Positions 47,021 to 57,288 of a stretch of DNA of 64,000 nt are shown in pieces. The stretch is from Corynebacterium qintianiae (GTDB lineage Bacteria; Actinomycetota; Actinomycetes; Mycobacteriales; Mycobacteriaceae). The position numbers and the translations under genes were made by a program. The DNA lies in assembly GCF_011038645.2 (NCBI RefSeq), contig NZ_CP064955.1:124001-188000 (forward strand), written 5' to 3'. Each line of letters begins with the position of its first letter. The first letter of the stretch is position 1. The notes under the pieces are model-generated. The model worked only from the letters and a program-made list of their open reading frames with translations, did not search any database and had not been told where the DNA came from.

Positions 47021-48139
47021 ATGGCTCCACCGGTCAGACCCGCCCACATGTCCATCCTCGACACGCTCCTTCCGCTCTGGATCGTTCTGGCCATGATTAC
47101 CGGGTTGATTCTCGGGCACGTTGTCCCCGGTCTCGGTAGCGCCCTTGGCGCCTTTGAGGTCGGTGGAATCTCATTGCCCATCGCGCTGGGGCTTTTCGTG
47201 ATGATGTATCCTCCTCTGGCGAAGGTCCGCTACGAGAAGGTTCGAGCGATCACGACGGACAAGCGATTGATGCTTGTCTCGCTACTGCTCAACTGGGTTG
47301 TCGGCCCGGCTTTCATGTTTGCTTTGGCCTGGATTTTCCTGCCCGATGAGCCGGAACTGCGCACGGGCTTGATCATCGTGGGGTTGGCTCGTTGTATCGC
47401 AATGGTGCTTGTGTGGTCCGATCTGGCGTGCGGTGACCGTGAAGCAACAGTGGTGCTAGTAGCAATTAACTCGGTGTTTCAGGTTCTGATGTTCGGCGTT
47501 CTAGGTTGGTTCTACCTCCAGGTTCTTCCTTCCTGGTTAGGGCTAGAAACGACTTCCGCGGAATTCTCCTTCGCTTCAATCGTTAGCTCCGTGCTCGTTT
47601 TCTTGGGTATTCCGCTGCTGGCCGGAATCTTGTCTCGAGTGATCGGCGAGAGGACCATAGGGCGCAGTTGGTATGAGAAGAAGTTTCTACCCGCGATCTC
47701 GCCACTGGCCCAGCTCGGGCTCCTTTACACCATCGTTTTGCTGTTCTCGCTGCAGGGAGAGCACATCACTTCCCAGCCGTGGACCGTGGCACGCGCGGCA
47801 ATCCCGCTGCTCGCCTATTTCATAGGCATGTTTACGTTTGCCCTGTTGGCTTCGAAAGCGTCCGGGATGGGTTATGCCCAGTCCGCGTCAGTGTCATTTA
47901 CCGCAGCGGGCAACAATTTCGAGCTCGCCATCGCGGTGGCTATCGGCACATTCGGCACGGCCTCCGCGCAGGCTCTTGCGGGTACCATCGGCCCACTCAT
48001 CGAAATTCCCGTATTGGTCGGGCTCGTCTATATCATTCTATGGGTTGGCCCTAGGCTCTTCCCGGGTGATCCCACTGTGCCCCCGAACCGAACCCCTTTT
48101 GCTACTTCCACCACGCCGAAAGAAACCATCTTCTCATGA
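47021..48139 (+). CDS. acr3: arsenite efflux permease Acr3
   Basis: 372 residues, ten membrane helices, with the Acr3 signature [18 protein letters not shown] including the essential Cys, and [18 protein letters not shown]. It extrudes arsenite. AAAGG 8 bases before ATG. Third-position bases are visibly more A/T-rich than in the neighbours, which suggests a different origin. Confidence 0.95.
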   Translation: MAPPVRPAHMSILDTLLPLWIVLAMITGLILGHVVPGLGSALGAFEVGGISLPIALGLFVMMYPPLAKVRYEKVRAITTDKRLMLVSLLLNWVVGPAFMFALAWIFLPDEPELRTGLIIVGLARCIAMVLVWSDLACGDREATVVLVAINSVFQVLMFGVLGWFYLQVLPSWLGLETTSAEFSFASIVSSVLVFLGIPLLAGILSRVIGERTIGRSWYEKKFLPAISPLAQLGLLYTIVLLFSLQGEHITSQPWTVARAAIPLLAYFIGMFTFALLASKASGMGYAQSASVSFTAAGNNFELAIAVAIGTFGTASAQALAGTIGPLIEIPVLVGLVYIILWVGPRLFPGDPTVPPNRTPFATSTTPKETIFS

Positions 48140-48564
48140 CAGCCAACCCCTCCGTCCTTTTCGTCTGCGTCGGCAACGGCGGTAAATCGCAGATGGCTGC
48201 TGCGCTCGCCGCCAAGCAGGCCGGTGACCGCCTGCGGGTACATTCCGCCGGTACGAAACCGGGTACCACGCTCAACGCTCAGTCCGTTGAGGCCATCGCC
48301 GAGGTCGGCGCAGACATGTCTCAAGGAATTCCGAAGAGCGTTGATCCAGAACTTCTGCGGCGGGTCGACCGCACCATCATCATCGGCGCCGACGCTGAGT
48401 TGGAGTTGCCTGCCGACGCCCGCGGTACGCTTCAGCGCTGGGTGACGGATGAGCCGTCGGAACGCGGCATCGAAGGTATGGAACGGATGCGCTTAATCCG
48501 CGATGACATCGATGCCCGCGTGCGACAGCTCGTCGAAGAGATACTAGGCCGCCGGGCCCCCTAA
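48136..48564 (+). CDS. arsC: arsenate reductase-like, LMW phosphatase fold
   Basis: 142 residues. N-terminal loop [16 protein letters not shown]: the catalytic Cys is present, but the sixth loop position is Lys instead of the usual Arg (CX5R). Late segment TDEPSERG carries the acid. Family members reduce arsenate, using mycothiol and mycoredoxin in corynebacteria. Start overlaps acr3 (ATGA). Proteins with this same Cys-Val-Gly-Asn-Gly-Gly-Lys loop occur in corynebacterial ars operons, so it may be a distinct subgroup. Confidence 0.88.
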   Translation: MTANPSVLFVCVGNGGKSQMAAALAAKQAGDRLRVHSAGTKPGTTLNAQSVEAIAEVGADMSQGIPKSVDPELLRRVDRTIIIGADAELELPADARGTLQRWVTDEPSERGIEGMERMRLIRDDIDARVRQLVEEILGRRAP

Positions 48565-48590
48565 CCTCTTGACTGAAAGGACGCGCACAC

Positions 48591-49058
48591 TCACTCCTTA
48601 TCCGTGGCTGATCTGCGCCGCCGGTAGTACACCTGGCGGCGGACTCGGGCCACCGCTTCACCGGCCTCGTTAGTGACTTCGGTGTCGAACCAGTGCAGGT
48701 ACTTCGAGCCGTCGGCAGTTCTCTCCTTGATCAGCTCGAACGTCTCGTCTGGGATCTCCATGACCGCGGTGATCGTTCCCTTGCCGGGTTTGAGGAACCT
48801 GACCTCGCCCGCGACATCCCACACGCTGTATTCCTTGCCCAGCCGGGCCATGGAGGCGAGCATGAAGAACGGGTCGGTCATAGCCATGATGGTTCCGCCG
48901 AACGCGGTGCCCACGGCGTTCTGGTTGAGCTTGTTCAGCTTGTGCGCAACCACGACACGGGAGCCGTCGTCCGCGAACTCCTTGACGCGGATTCCCGCTC
49001 CGAGGAACGGGGGCCAAAAATTCATGAAGCGGCGCAGTGTTTTCGCGGACCAGTGCAT
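48591..49058 (-). CDS. DUF4442 hot-dog fold protein, putative thioesterase
   Basis: 155 residues. Hot-dog fold of the DUF4442/YiiD_C type with NQNAVGTAFGGTIMAMTDPF, where the central helix begins. Probably hydrolyses an acyl-CoA; it sits just after an acyl-CoA synthetase gene on the same strand. GAGGAGAG precedes ATG 49058. Confidence 0.8.
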   Translation of the reverse strand: MHWSAKTLRRFMNFWPPFLGAGIRVKEFADDGSRVVVAHKLNKLNQNAVGTAFGGTIMAMTDPFFMLASMARLGKEYSVWDVAGEVRFLKPGKGTITAVMEIPDETFELIKERTADGSKYLHWFDTEVTNEAGEAVARVRRQVYYRRRRSATDKE

Positions 49059-49115
49059 GTGCTCTCCTCGCTGGGCGGGTCGGGGTTTTGCCTAGTGTAG
49101 CGCTACGCGCCAGTT

Positions 49116-50792
49116 CTATTCTCCGCGTTGCGACGGCGGGAGCAGGCGAGGCACCACCTTGCCAGTCGCGTTGCGGGGCAGCTCGTCGACGAAGTTGACG
49201 TCGCGGGGGATCGAGTGGTCTGCGAGGTTGTCGCGAACCCACTCGCGGACGTGCTCGGCGGTGAGCTTCTGGCCGACGTCGTCGAGGGTTCGCACCACCC
49301 ACACCGCAATACGCTGGAACGTGTTCTCGTCGTCGACACCGCCGGAATGGACGTCGTCGATGCCGGGCATGCGTTCGAGGGTCTGGGTGACGGACTGGGG
49401 GTGAACGTTCTCTCCACCGACGATGATCATGTCGTCGTTTCGGCTGAGCACGTGGAGGTACCCGTCGGCGTCGAAGTATCCGAGGTCGCCCATCTCCACG
49501 AGACCGTCGATGGTCACGATGGGAGTTTCGGGGTTCGAGTACCCCTTGAGCGCCGTCTCGTTGTTGAGGAAGATGCGCCCCACCTGGCCTGTGGAAACTT
49601 CCTGATCGTTATCGTCGTAAATGCGCAGGATCGTGCCCGGAGGGACTCGGCCCGCAACGGTCGGGTCGGCGGCGATGAGCTGGGGCTCCGCGCACGCGGC
49701 CAGGGCGAGCTCCGTGGAACCGTAGTAGTTGGCAAGGATCGGACCGAACCGCTCAGTCATGCGCTCAACGATGACCGGGGTGAGAGCATTGCCGGCCGAG
49801 GCGATGAACTTCAGGCGCGACGTGTCCCATCGCTCATTGCCGGGGAGGTCGAGCATCTGCTTGAAGAAAATGGGGGACGATAGCAGCCCGTCACAGCGAT
49901 AGTGGTCGATCTGACGAAAGACATTCTCGGGGTTGAACACTCGCTGGGTGACGATGGTGTTTCGAGCGCCGAGCGAGACGTTGACCGCCGACCAGCCCCA
50001 GGTGTGGAACATTGAAGCCGTGATCTGCACCGCCATGCCAGAACGCCAGGGAACGGCGTCGAGGTACCCCGCGACAACGAAAGGAAGAACGGGCTCGGGG
50101 CGCAGAATTCCCTTCGGGATACCGGAGGTGCCGGAGGACATTAAAACGATGTTGCCGTGCTCGGGAAAGGCGGGGAGACGGGGGAGGTCTTCATCACCGG
50201 CTGCGACAATGTTATCTATGGAGTCGTAGGTCCCGTGGGCGGTGCTCGTGTGGGCCCAGATCACCTGCACCTGCTGCATGATGTCGGATTCGTGGGGGAT
50301 GCGGTCAGCGAATTCGTCGTCAATGAATAGCACGTTGACGTTATTCTCCTCGAAGATTCCGGCGAGCTGCTCCGGGGAGGATCCGACGTTGAGCAGGAAG
50401 AGTTCACCGCCTGCGTAACCCTTCGCCCCCATCGGGATTATGATGCCACGGCCGTTACGGGCCATGACGCCGATACGCAGCGCATCCAGACCTCGCTCTT
50501 CTTTTTGTGCGAGCAACCACCGCGCCACCGTGCGGGTCTGGTTGCGCAGCTGGCGGTAGGTGAGGACACCGTCGTCGTCGATAAGCGCGTTGCGTTCTGG
50601 GCACACGTTCGACCCCTGCTCGAGCTCTCTGGCGGTGGTGAACCGGTAGCGTGCCAATGTCGGCAAAGTCAAAAGTGTGGCCTTCAATTTTCCCTCCGTG
50701 CCGAGGAGGCCTGCTCTATTCGCGGACCTGACGAAGCGGCCGAGAGAGGTGGCGGTAAAGGCGGCGCGCTGCAGGGGGTTCAGTGGCGGCAT
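49116..50792 (-). CDS. acyl-CoA synthetase (AMP-dependent, FadD type)
   Basis: 558 residues. ATP-binding loop LMSSGTSGIPKGIL, adenine site NYYGSTELALAA, and YLHVLSRNDDMIIVGGENV hinge motif; catalytic Lys in RNATGKVVPR. It activates fatty acids to acyl-AMP and acyl-CoA. The start is taken at ATG 50792; an upstream in-frame start at 50834 is possible. The gap to 51019 holds only promoter sequence. Confidence 0.92.
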   Translation of the reverse strand: MPPLNPLQRAAFTATSLGRFVRSANRAGLLGTEGKLKATLLTLPTLARYRFTTARELEQGSNVCPERNALIDDDGVLTYRQLRNQTRTVARWLLAQKEERGLDALRIGVMARNGRGIIIPMGAKGYAGGELFLLNVGSSPEQLAGIFEENNVNVLFIDDEFADRIPHESDIMQQVQVIWAHTSTAHGTYDSIDNIVAAGDEDLPRLPAFPEHGNIVLMSSGTSGIPKGILRPEPVLPFVVAGYLDAVPWRSGMAVQITASMFHTWGWSAVNVSLGARNTIVTQRVFNPENVFRQIDHYRCDGLLSSPIFFKQMLDLPGNERWDTSRLKFIASAGNALTPVIVERMTERFGPILANYYGSTELALAACAEPQLIAADPTVAGRVPPGTILRIYDDNDQEVSTGQVGRIFLNNETALKGYSNPETPIVTIDGLVEMGDLGYFDADGYLHVLSRNDDMIIVGGENVHPQSVTQTLERMPGIDDVHSGGVDDENTFQRIAVWVVRTLDDVGQKLTAEHVREWVRDNLADHSIPRDVNFVDELPRNATGKVVPRLLPPSQRGE

Positions 50793-51019
50793 GGGTACTA
50801 CTTTCCATTTGTGATCGTGCGGGAGCGACTCCACACTCTATCGGTTTCGCGGGCGAAATCATTTCGAGCATACGATATAGGAGAGTGCCTCCTGTTGCCG
50901 AAGTTACAGATGTTGCTATTCTGTCCCCTGAAATTTGGACACGCTAAGTAACAATTCCCCCGCTTTCCGTTATTAATCTATTAAGCGCCCCGCCCCGTAA
51001 ACGACAAGAGGAGCCTGTC

Positions 51020-51856
51020 ATGACCGCTCGATCCCTCCGCCACCGCATCGCGGCGACATGCGCCGCGGCGCTCGCTGCCGTAGCCGTAGCTCAGGCGCCG
51101 CAGGCCGGTGCGCAGGAGCGCAACCTGGTCATCTTCGGCGACTCCGTCATCGCGGACCCGAATGCGCCCCAGTGGCTCAATGGCAAGCTCGGCCTGGACC
51201 CGCGTGGTTCCTCCGGCGTGGACAAGTGGTGCCCTCAGAGCCCGACCAGCTGGGGCCGGCAGGCCGCCGCCAAGCTGGGCCTTTCCCCGTGGGACTACTC
51301 CTGCACGGGTACGACAACCATCTCCCAGGGGCCGCAGCTCTACACCCAAATCGATCGCGCGCTTAACGACGGCGGACTCAACGCCAACACCGCGCGCGTC
51401 ATCATTTCGACCGGCTTCAACGACACCTACAACAACGACGGCCGCCCCGACGCCGACGTGCGCCGCGATTTTGTGAATTACATGATCCCGCAAATCAACC
51501 GCATTCGCGCCGCCGCCCCGAACGCGCGGATCCAATTCGTCGGGTACCCGAAGATCACCGCGGGAGACCGCGTCTGCCTATTCCACATCGCCCCGAATTC
51601 CTCCGACTGGACTCCTTTTGCACAGGTGGAGCGTTGGGAGAACCAGGCCCAGTGGATGCAGGTGGACGCGGCGCGCGCCACCGGTACTGAGTTCCTCGAC
51701 CTCAAGCCCTCGACGTGGGACAACAACATGTGCTCCCCGGACAATCAGCGCATGTGGGCCGGCCTGGTCGACTTCTACGGTGGCCCCGGCAATCTCCCCA
51801 TCCACGTGAACCAGCGCGGCCACGATCACGTGTCCGACGTCATCGCGGCATCGTAA
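51020..51856 (+). CDS. secreted SGNH/GDSL hydrolase
   Basis: 278 residues. Signal peptide ([20 protein letters not shown], cleavage near GAQ). SGNH blocks: VIFGDSV (Ser), ISTGFNDTY (Gly/Asn), and NQRGHDHV at the end (Asp/His). Four mature Cys could pair. Related to secreted corynebacterial esterases such as those acting on mycolates or acyl groups in the envelope. AGAGGAG precedes ATG. Confidence 0.87.
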   Translation: MTARSLRHRIAATCAAALAAVAVAQAPQAGAQERNLVIFGDSVIADPNAPQWLNGKLGLDPRGSSGVDKWCPQSPTSWGRQAAAKLGLSPWDYSCTGTTTISQGPQLYTQIDRALNDGGLNANTARVIISTGFNDTYNNDGRPDADVRRDFVNYMIPQINRIRAAAPNARIQFVGYPKITAGDRVCLFHIAPNSSDWTPFAQVERWENQAQWMQVDAARATGTEFLDLKPSTWDNNMCSPDNQRMWAGLVDFYGGPGNLPIHVNQRGHDHVSDVIAAS

Positions 51857-51878
51857 CTTCCACGCTAGGCTCGGGGGC

Positions 51879-52979
51879 ATGAGTGAACACGTCACAGGAG
51901 TCATCGCCCGCGAGAAGGGCAGCGGTGTCGAAGTGGTCGACATCGTCATCCCCGAGCCGGGCCCGCACGATGTGGTGGTCAAGGTCCAGGCGACGGGCGT
52001 GTGCCACACGGATCTCGCCTACCGCGACGGTGACATCGCCGATGAGTTCCCCTTCCTGCTCGGGCACGAGACCGCAGGCGTGGTTGATTCCGTCGGCGAC
52101 GCTGTGACCCACGTCGGAGTCGGTGACTTCGTCGTTCTCAACTGGCGCGCCGTGTGCGGCGAGTGCCGCGCCTGCCGCAAAGGCGACGTGAAGAATTGCT
52201 TCAACACCCATAACGCCTCCAAGCCCATGACGCTTGTCGACGGCACCGAGCTCACGCCCGCCCTCGGAATCGGGTCATTCGCCGAAAAGACGCTCGTGCA
52301 CGAGAAGCAATGCACCAAGGTCAACCCCGAGGAGGATCCGGCGGCGGCCGGGTTGCTCGGCTGCGGCATCATGGCGGGTCTGGGCGCGGCGGTGAACACG
52401 GGTGCGGTGCAGCGCGGGGAATCAGTTGCCGTCTTCGGCCTCGGCGGCGTGGGCCTCGCAGCGGTCGCCGGAGCAGCGTTGGCGGGGGCGACGACGATTG
52501 TCGCCGTCGACTTGGACCAGCGCAAATGCGACGCTGCTGAGGAGCGTTTCGGTGCAACGCACGCAATCTGCTCGAAGGGAATGAGCGAGGATGAAGTGAT
52601 CGACGCGGTCCGCGCCCTGACCGGCGGTTTCGGTACAGACGTTACCGTCGATGCGGTGGGAATCCAGCCAACCTGGCGCCAGGCGTTCTACTCCCGTGAT
52701 CTCGCCGGCCGCATGGTAATGGTCGGTGTCCCCAACATGACGGACCACATCGACATCCCCGCCATCGACATGTACGGCCGCGGCGGGTCGATCAAGCCCG
52801 CCTGGTACGGTGATTGCCTCCCGGAGCGGGACTTTCCCGCGTATGTGGACCTGCACATGCAGGGGCGCTTCCCCCTCGGTGAGTTCGTTTCGGAGCGGAT
52901 CGGTGTAAGCGATATCGAGCAGGCCTTTGACAAAATGAAGCGCGGCGACGTGCTCAGAAGCGTGGTGGAGTTCTCGTGA
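51879..52979 (+). CDS. mscR: S-(hydroxymethyl)mycothiol dehydrogenase
   Basis: 366 residues, zinc-dependent class III-type alcohol dehydrogenase. Catalytic zinc Cys in GVCHTD and His in LLGHETAG; structural zinc [18 protein letters not shown] loop [13 protein letters not shown]. It oxidises the formaldehyde-mycothiol adduct. TAGGCT (51866-51871) is 7 bases before ATG, so the mRNA is probably leaderless. Overlaps the MBL gene, a conserved pair in Actinobacteria. Confidence 0.93.
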   Translation: MSEHVTGVIAREKGSGVEVVDIVIPEPGPHDVVVKVQATGVCHTDLAYRDGDIADEFPFLLGHETAGVVDSVGDAVTHVGVGDFVVLNWRAVCGECRACRKGDVKNCFNTHNASKPMTLVDGTELTPALGIGSFAEKTLVHEKQCTKVNPEEDPAAAGLLGCGIMAGLGAAVNTGAVQRGESVAVFGLGGVGLAAVAGAALAGATTIVAVDLDQRKCDAAEERFGATHAICSKGMSEDEVIDAVRALTGGFGTDVTVDAVGIQPTWRQAFYSRDLAGRMVMVGVPNMTDHIDIPAIDMYGRGGSIKPAWYGDCLPERDFPAYVDLHMQGRFPLGEFVSERIGVSDIEQAFDKMKRGDVLRSVVEFS

Positions 52980-53602
52980 CATTCAGAGTCGAAAACGTTG
53001 TCACCTCGGGAGTGTTCCGCCTCGACGGCGGTGAGTGGGACGTGGATAATAACGTTTGGATCGTCGGCGACGACAGCGAGGTTTACATCATTGACGCTGC
53101 CCACGATGCCGAGGCGATTGCACAGGCCGTCGGTAACCGCACGGTCAAAGGCATCATCGCGACCCACGGCCACAACGACCACGTCGACGCCGCCCCCCTG
53201 TTGAGCAAACTTGTCGACGCCCCAGTGCACCTGCACCCGGGAGACGACATGCTCTGGTACGACGCCAACCCGACCGAGAAGTTCGTCGAGATGGAAGACG
53301 CGCAGGTCTTCCGCGTGGCGGGCACGGATCTGAAGGTGCTGTCCACGCCGGGGCATTCCCCCGGGTCAGTGGTGCTCTATGCGGAGGAAGCCGGCGAGCT
53401 GTTCTCCGGGGACACGCTTTTCCAGGGGGGTCCGGGAGCGACGGGACGTTCTTACTCGTCGTTCGAGACGATCATCGATTCGCTGCAGAAGCGCGTGCTC
53501 GACCTACCGGCGGAGACTCTTGTGCGCACCGGGCACGGAGACCACACCACGATCGGTGACGAAGCCCCGCACCTAGAGGAGTGGATCAAGCGCGGCCACT
53601 AG
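52976..53602 (+). CDS. MBL-fold hydrolase paired with mycothiol dehydrogenase
   Basis: 208 residues with [10 protein letters not shown] (HxHxDH), [10 protein letters not shown] and [15 protein letters not shown], the glyoxalase II-like pattern. GTG start overlaps mscR (GTGA). Its likely job is to hydrolyse the S-formyl-mycothiol product to formate and mycothiol. Its end overlaps the converging DUF2304 gene by 17 bases. Confidence 0.88.
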   Translation: MTFRVENVVTSGVFRLDGGEWDVDNNVWIVGDDSEVYIIDAAHDAEAIAQAVGNRTVKGIIATHGHNDHVDAAPLLSKLVDAPVHLHPGDDMLWYDANPTEKFVEMEDAQVFRVAGTDLKVLSTPGHSPGSVVLYAEEAGELFSGDTLFQGGPGATGRSYSSFETIIDSLQKRVLDLPAETLVRTGHGDHTTIGDEAPHLEEWIKRGH

Positions 53603-53933
53603 CCTCGTCGGGGCGGACGGCGTTCTGCAGCGCCACCGCCCGGGCGAGGCGGGCGTAGCGCAGCTCCTGTTCGCGGAAGCGGGTCCACGTGGAGATCGTC
53701 GTAAAGAAAAACGCAACGACGAGCACATAGAGCATGAGGTCGGTGCCGCGGTCCACGCCGAGCCAGTTGGCGAGGACAGTGACGTCATCGGGGCGCAGAA
53801 TCGCCCACACCGCGGCGGCAATGAGGCCGACGAAACCGATCTTCACCCACGCCTTCGCGTTGGCCTTCTTGCGGTTGGTGAAAAAGTAGAAGGCCAGCGC
53901 GAGCGCGGCGACGAGGAGCAGAATTTGAATCAC
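53586..53933 (-). CDS. DUF2304 membrane protein
   Basis: 115 residues: two or three helices (IQILLLVAALALAFYFF; LMLYVLVVAFFFTTIST) and a charged C-terminal segment (TRFREQELRYARLARAVAL), the DUF2304 pattern. Such proteins accompany GT2 glycosyltransferases and probably support them at the membrane. Overlaps the GT2 gene by 4 bases (GTGA). Confidence 0.87.
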   Translation of the reverse strand: MIQILLLVAALALAFYFFTNRKKANAKAWVKIGFVGLIAAAVWAILRPDDVTVLANWLGVDRGTDLMLYVLVVAFFFTTISTWTRFREQELRYARLARAVALQNAVRPDEASGRA

Positions 53934-54628
53934 GGCAGCCTCCGGGCAACAATTCCGTCGGCGAGGATGTTCACGCCGTTGATCAGGGACTGCCCCTTGC
54001 TCATCGAGTACTCGGTGTAAAGGATGTCCACGGGCTCTTCGGCAACCCGCCACCCCTGGTTGTCAATCATGGAGACAATCTCTGAGGCGTGGGACATGCC
54101 GTTCATGCGGATGTTCATCTCGTCGGCGACCTTCTTGTTGAAGGCGCGCAGCCCGTTGTGCGCGTCCGAAAGGCCGAGGCGGCGGGTGCGGGGGGAGAGC
54201 ATGACCACCGTCTTGAGCACGACGCGCTTAATCCAGGGAACCTGGGTGTTCTCCTGGCCGGCGAAGCGGGTGCCGACCACGATGTCGATGGGCTCCTCGC
54301 GCAGCCGCGCCACCATTTTGACAACGTCCTTGACCTGGTGCTGGCCGTCCGCGTCGAAGGTGACGAAGTAGCGCGCACCGGGCTGCGAACGGGCGTACTC
54401 CACGCCCGTCTGAATGGCGGCGCCCTGGCCCAGGTTCACCGGGTGGTTGACCAGGTGCGCACCCGCGGCACGGATGGCGGCGGCAGAGTTGTCCTTCGAG
54501 CCGTCGTTGACTGCGACGACGTTGGGAAACGTTTCCCGCGCATGCTCGATGACGTCCTGGATGACCTGCCCCTCGTTGTAACAGGGGATGACCAGCCAGG
54601 TATCCGCGAAGTCCTGGGTATTGTTCAT
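53930..54628 (-). CDS. family 2 glycosyltransferase
   Basis: 232 residues, GT-A fold: VIPCYNEGQVIQDVI, VAVNDGSKDNS, TFDADGQHQVKDV and the GQSLINGVNIL end. Similar to dolichol-phosphate mannose synthase-like transferases; paired with DUF2304. Start at ATG 54628; GTG 54640 is possible. Confidence 0.88.
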   Translation of the reverse strand: MNNTQDFADTWLVIPCYNEGQVIQDVIEHARETFPNVVAVNDGSKDNSAAAIRAAGAHLVNHPVNLGQGAAIQTGVEYARSQPGARYFVTFDADGQHQVKDVVKMVARLREEPIDIVVGTRFAGQENTQVPWIKRVVLKTVVMLSPRTRRLGLSDAHNGLRAFNKKVADEMNIRMNGMSHASEIVSMIDNQGWRVAEEPVDILYTEYSMSKGQSLINGVNILADGIVARRLP

Positions 54629-54645
54629 ATCGGGGCCCACGTTAC

Positions 54646-55467
54646 CTAGCTGCGGTGGAAAAGTTGTGCGTACACGCGGGTCAGCAACGAGTGGGGGAGA
54701 AGACGGTACGCGGTGCGCGCAACCAAGTTAAACCGCGCCCGCCACGGTCCGATCAGCCCGTAGGACACCAGCCGTGACTGCATCTCGCGCTCCGCGGCGA
54801 ACATCTCCGGCCCTGTGCGGCGTGCAAACTGCGCCGGGCTGACCCGGAAGTAGGTCAGCGGCTCAGGCAGGTTGTGCAGTTTCTTCCCTCCTGCGAGCAA
54901 CCGCGCCCACAGGTCGTAATCCTCCATGAAGTGGACGCCTTTGTAACCGCCGACCTCTTTGATATCAGCGGTGCGCAGCATCACCGATGGGTGGTTGAGC
55001 GGGGAGTTAATCAGCGCGTACTTCGCAATATCTTCGTGTGTTTCCGGCAGAGCCCGAATCGCGCCTGCATCCAAGTCCGCGGCGGAATCAGCGAACTCGC
55101 GCACGGCGGTTCCCAGCGCCGCGATCTCCGTGTGGGAGGTCATGAAATCGAGCTGTTTGCTCACCCTGGTGGGGTGAGCGATGTCATCAGTATCGAGCCG
55201 CATCACGTACTTGCTGGTGATGGTTTCCAGACCGGCTTGGAGGGCCGGTCCGAGGCCTCCGTTCTTGGCGATCTCAACCACGCGCACGGGGTAATCCGCC
55301 GCAAAACCTTCAACGCATTGGGAGACCTCTGGCGAGACGGGTCCGTCGTAAACCACCACGATCTCATCGACCGGGCGGGTCTGCCGGGCGAGTGAATCAA
55401 GGGCCTCACGGACCTCGACAGCTGGAGTGTTCCGGTAAGCGGACATGAGTGCGGAAACCGTTTTCAC
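54646..55467 (-). CDS. family 2 glycosyltransferase (rhamnosyltransferase-like)
   Basis: 273 residues. GT2 motifs: SALMSAYRNTP, EIVVVYDGPVS, KYVMRLDTDDIAHP (DxD-type) and the late block GVHFMEDYDLWARLLAGGK. Next to rmlA, so rhamnose transfer to wall polymer is plausible but unproven. Leaderless: TAGAAT (55479-55474) is 6 bases before GTG 55467 and overlaps the rmlA stop. Confidence 0.86.
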   Translation of the reverse strand: MKTVSALMSAYRNTPAVEVREALDSLARQTRPVDEIVVVYDGPVSPEVSQCVEGFAADYPVRVVEIAKNGGLGPALQAGLETITSKYVMRLDTDDIAHPTRVSKQLDFMTSHTEIAALGTAVREFADSAADLDAGAIRALPETHEDIAKYALINSPLNHPSVMLRTADIKEVGGYKGVHFMEDYDLWARLLAGGKKLHNLPEPLTYFRVSPAQFARRTGPEMFAAEREMQSRLVSYGLIGPWRARFNLVARTAYRLLPHSLLTRVYAQLFHRS

Positions 55468-55477
55468 GTGTGTGATT

Positions 55478-56341
55478 CTAGTCCCGCGCGGCCTCGATGA
55501 GGTATTGCCCGTAGCCCGACTTCAGAGCGGCCTTGCCAAGCGAGGCGAGCTCGGCCGACGAGATGAGGCCCTCCCGGTAGGCGGCGACCTCGGGAGAACC
55601 GATGACGGTGCCGGTGCGTTTCTGAATGACCTCGACGTACGCGCTGGCCTCGCTCATGGAGTCGATGGTGCCGGTGTCCAACCACACGTCGCCGCGGTGC
55701 AGGCGGTGCACCCTAAGTGCCCCGCGGCGCAGGTACTCCTCGTTGACGGAGGTGATCTCGAGCTCGCCGCGCTCGCTGGGCGAGATTGTTTTGGCGATGT
55801 CAACCACGTCGTTGTCGTAGAAGTACAGCCCAACCACCGCGTAGGGCGACTTCGGCTCCGCAGGTTTCTCCTCGATAGACGTCGCGGTGCCGTGCTCGTC
55901 GAAGGCGACGACGCCGTAGCGCTGGGGGTCGGAGACCTCGTAGGCGAAGATCGCCCCGCCCTCGACGTCGCGGATTTCACCCAGAATCTCGGTCAGACCC
56001 GCGCCCTCGAAAATGTTGTCACCGAGCACGAGCGCGACGGAGTCACCGCCGATGAAGTCCTCGCCGATGATGAACGCCTGGGCCAGGCCCTCGGGTTTCG
56101 GCTGCACGGCGTAGTCGATCATCACGCCCCAGTCTGAGCCGGTGCCGAGCAGGCGTCGAAAAGCGTCCGCGTCCTCGGGGGTGGTGATGACGAGGATCTC
56201 GCGGACACCCGCGCTGATGAGCGTGCTCAGCGGGTAGTAGATCATCGGCTTGTCGTAGATCGGCATGAGCTGCTTCGAGATGCCCTTGGTGATCGGGTAG
56301 AGGCGCGTGCCCGACCCGCCCGCGAGGATGATGCCTTTCAT
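55478..56341 (-). CDS. rmlA: glucose-1-phosphate thymidylyltransferase
   Basis: 287 residues. Nucleotidyltransferase signature [20 protein letters not shown], sugar-binding [11 protein letters not shown] and EEKPAEPKS. First enzyme of dTDP-L-rhamnose synthesis, needed for the arabinogalactan linker. AAGGTGGG before ATG 56341. Confidence 0.95.
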   Translation of the reverse strand: MKGIILAGGSGTRLYPITKGISKQLMPIYDKPMIYYPLSTLISAGVREILVITTPEDADAFRRLLGTGSDWGVMIDYAVQPKPEGLAQAFIIGEDFIGGDSVALVLGDNIFEGAGLTEILGEIRDVEGGAIFAYEVSDPQRYGVVAFDEHGTATSIEEKPAEPKSPYAVVGLYFYDNDVVDIAKTISPSERGELEITSVNEEYLRRGALRVHRLHRGDVWLDTGTIDSMSEASAYVEVIQKRTGTVIGSPEVAAYREGLISSAELASLGKAALKSGYGQYLIEAARD

Positions 56342-56409
56342 GAAAACCCACCTTAGACGGGCCCTCTTTAATAAGGTGGGGGAAACAAAAGTTCGCGAAA
56401 GGGCCAAAG

Positions 56410-57285
56410 ATGCAGGGAACGAGACATTATGCCGTCGTGACAGGCGCCGCGTCCGGCATCGGGCGCGAGGTCGCCCTCCAGCTCGCCGACGTGGGGTGGC
56501 GGCTCGCCGTCAGCGACATTAACACCGCGGGGCTCGAGGCCACAGCGCGCGAAGTAGAGGCGCGGGGAGCGGAGCTTGTCGACGCCACCGTGGTCGACGT
56601 TTCCGACCCGGACGCCGTTGACGCGTGGGCGTACCGGCTGGCGGAAGCCTATGGCGCGGCCCACACCGTCCACCACGTCGGCGGAATCTCGATCTGGGGC
56701 CGCGTGGACACCATGCCGTTGGAGAAGTGGCGCAGTTTGATCGAGATAAACCTGATGGGCACCGTCCACATGGTCCGCGCGTTTGTCCCCGCGATGATGC
56801 AGGCCGGGCCCGTGCCGAAAGCGCAGCGCCGGAAGGTGGGCCCGCGGCGTCTCGTGTGCGTCTCCAGCTCAGCCGGGATCATCGGGCTGCCATGGCACGC
56901 GGCGTACTCGGCGTCGAAGGGCGGTGTGTTGGCGATGTGTGAGGTGCTGCGCTTCGACCTCGCCCCCTACGGCATCAAGGTCCACGCCGTCGCGCCGGGG
57001 GCGGTGGACACCGGGTTGGTGCACACCATCGACATCGACGGTGTCGACCAGGCCAACCCGCGCGTGCGCAAGGCCCGCGAGCTGTTTCAGGGCCACGCCA
57101 TCCCGCCCGCCAGGTGCGCGGAAATCATCCTGAAAGGCGTGCGCAAGAACAAGTACCTGATCACCACAGGCGGGGACATTGCCCTGGCCCGCTGGGCCCA
57201 GGTCAACGCCCCATCGCTCTACCGCGGGGCGATGGGCGGGATTAACAGGGCGTTTCGCTGGGTGGCGAAAGACGCGATGCTCTAA
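56410..57285 (+). CDS. short-chain dehydrogenase/reductase
   Basis: 291 residues. Rossmann motif [13 protein letters not shown], catalytic Ser in SSSAGIIG and YSASK (Tyr/Lys). The C-terminal extension ([18 protein letters not shown]) is typical of CmrA-like reductases in mycolate-producing bacteria, but this is only a possibility. GAAAGGG precedes ATG. Confidence 0.87.
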   Translation: MQGTRHYAVVTGAASGIGREVALQLADVGWRLAVSDINTAGLEATAREVEARGAELVDATVVDVSDPDAVDAWAYRLAEAYGAAHTVHHVGGISIWGRVDTMPLEKWRSLIEINLMGTVHMVRAFVPAMMQAGPVPKAQRRKVGPRRLVCVSSSAGIIGLPWHAAYSASKGGVLAMCEVLRFDLAPYGIKVHAVAPGAVDTGLVHTIDIDGVDQANPRVRKARELFQGHAIPPARCAEIILKGVRKNKYLITTGGDIALARWAQVNAPSLYRGAMGGINRAFRWVAKDAML

Positions 57286-57288
57286 GCG

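Noticed and set aside
46363-48600. Attachment-site duplication at tRNA-Thr
   Set aside because: I searched the right side of the ars cassette for a copy of the tRNA 3' end and saw none, and no integrase is present.
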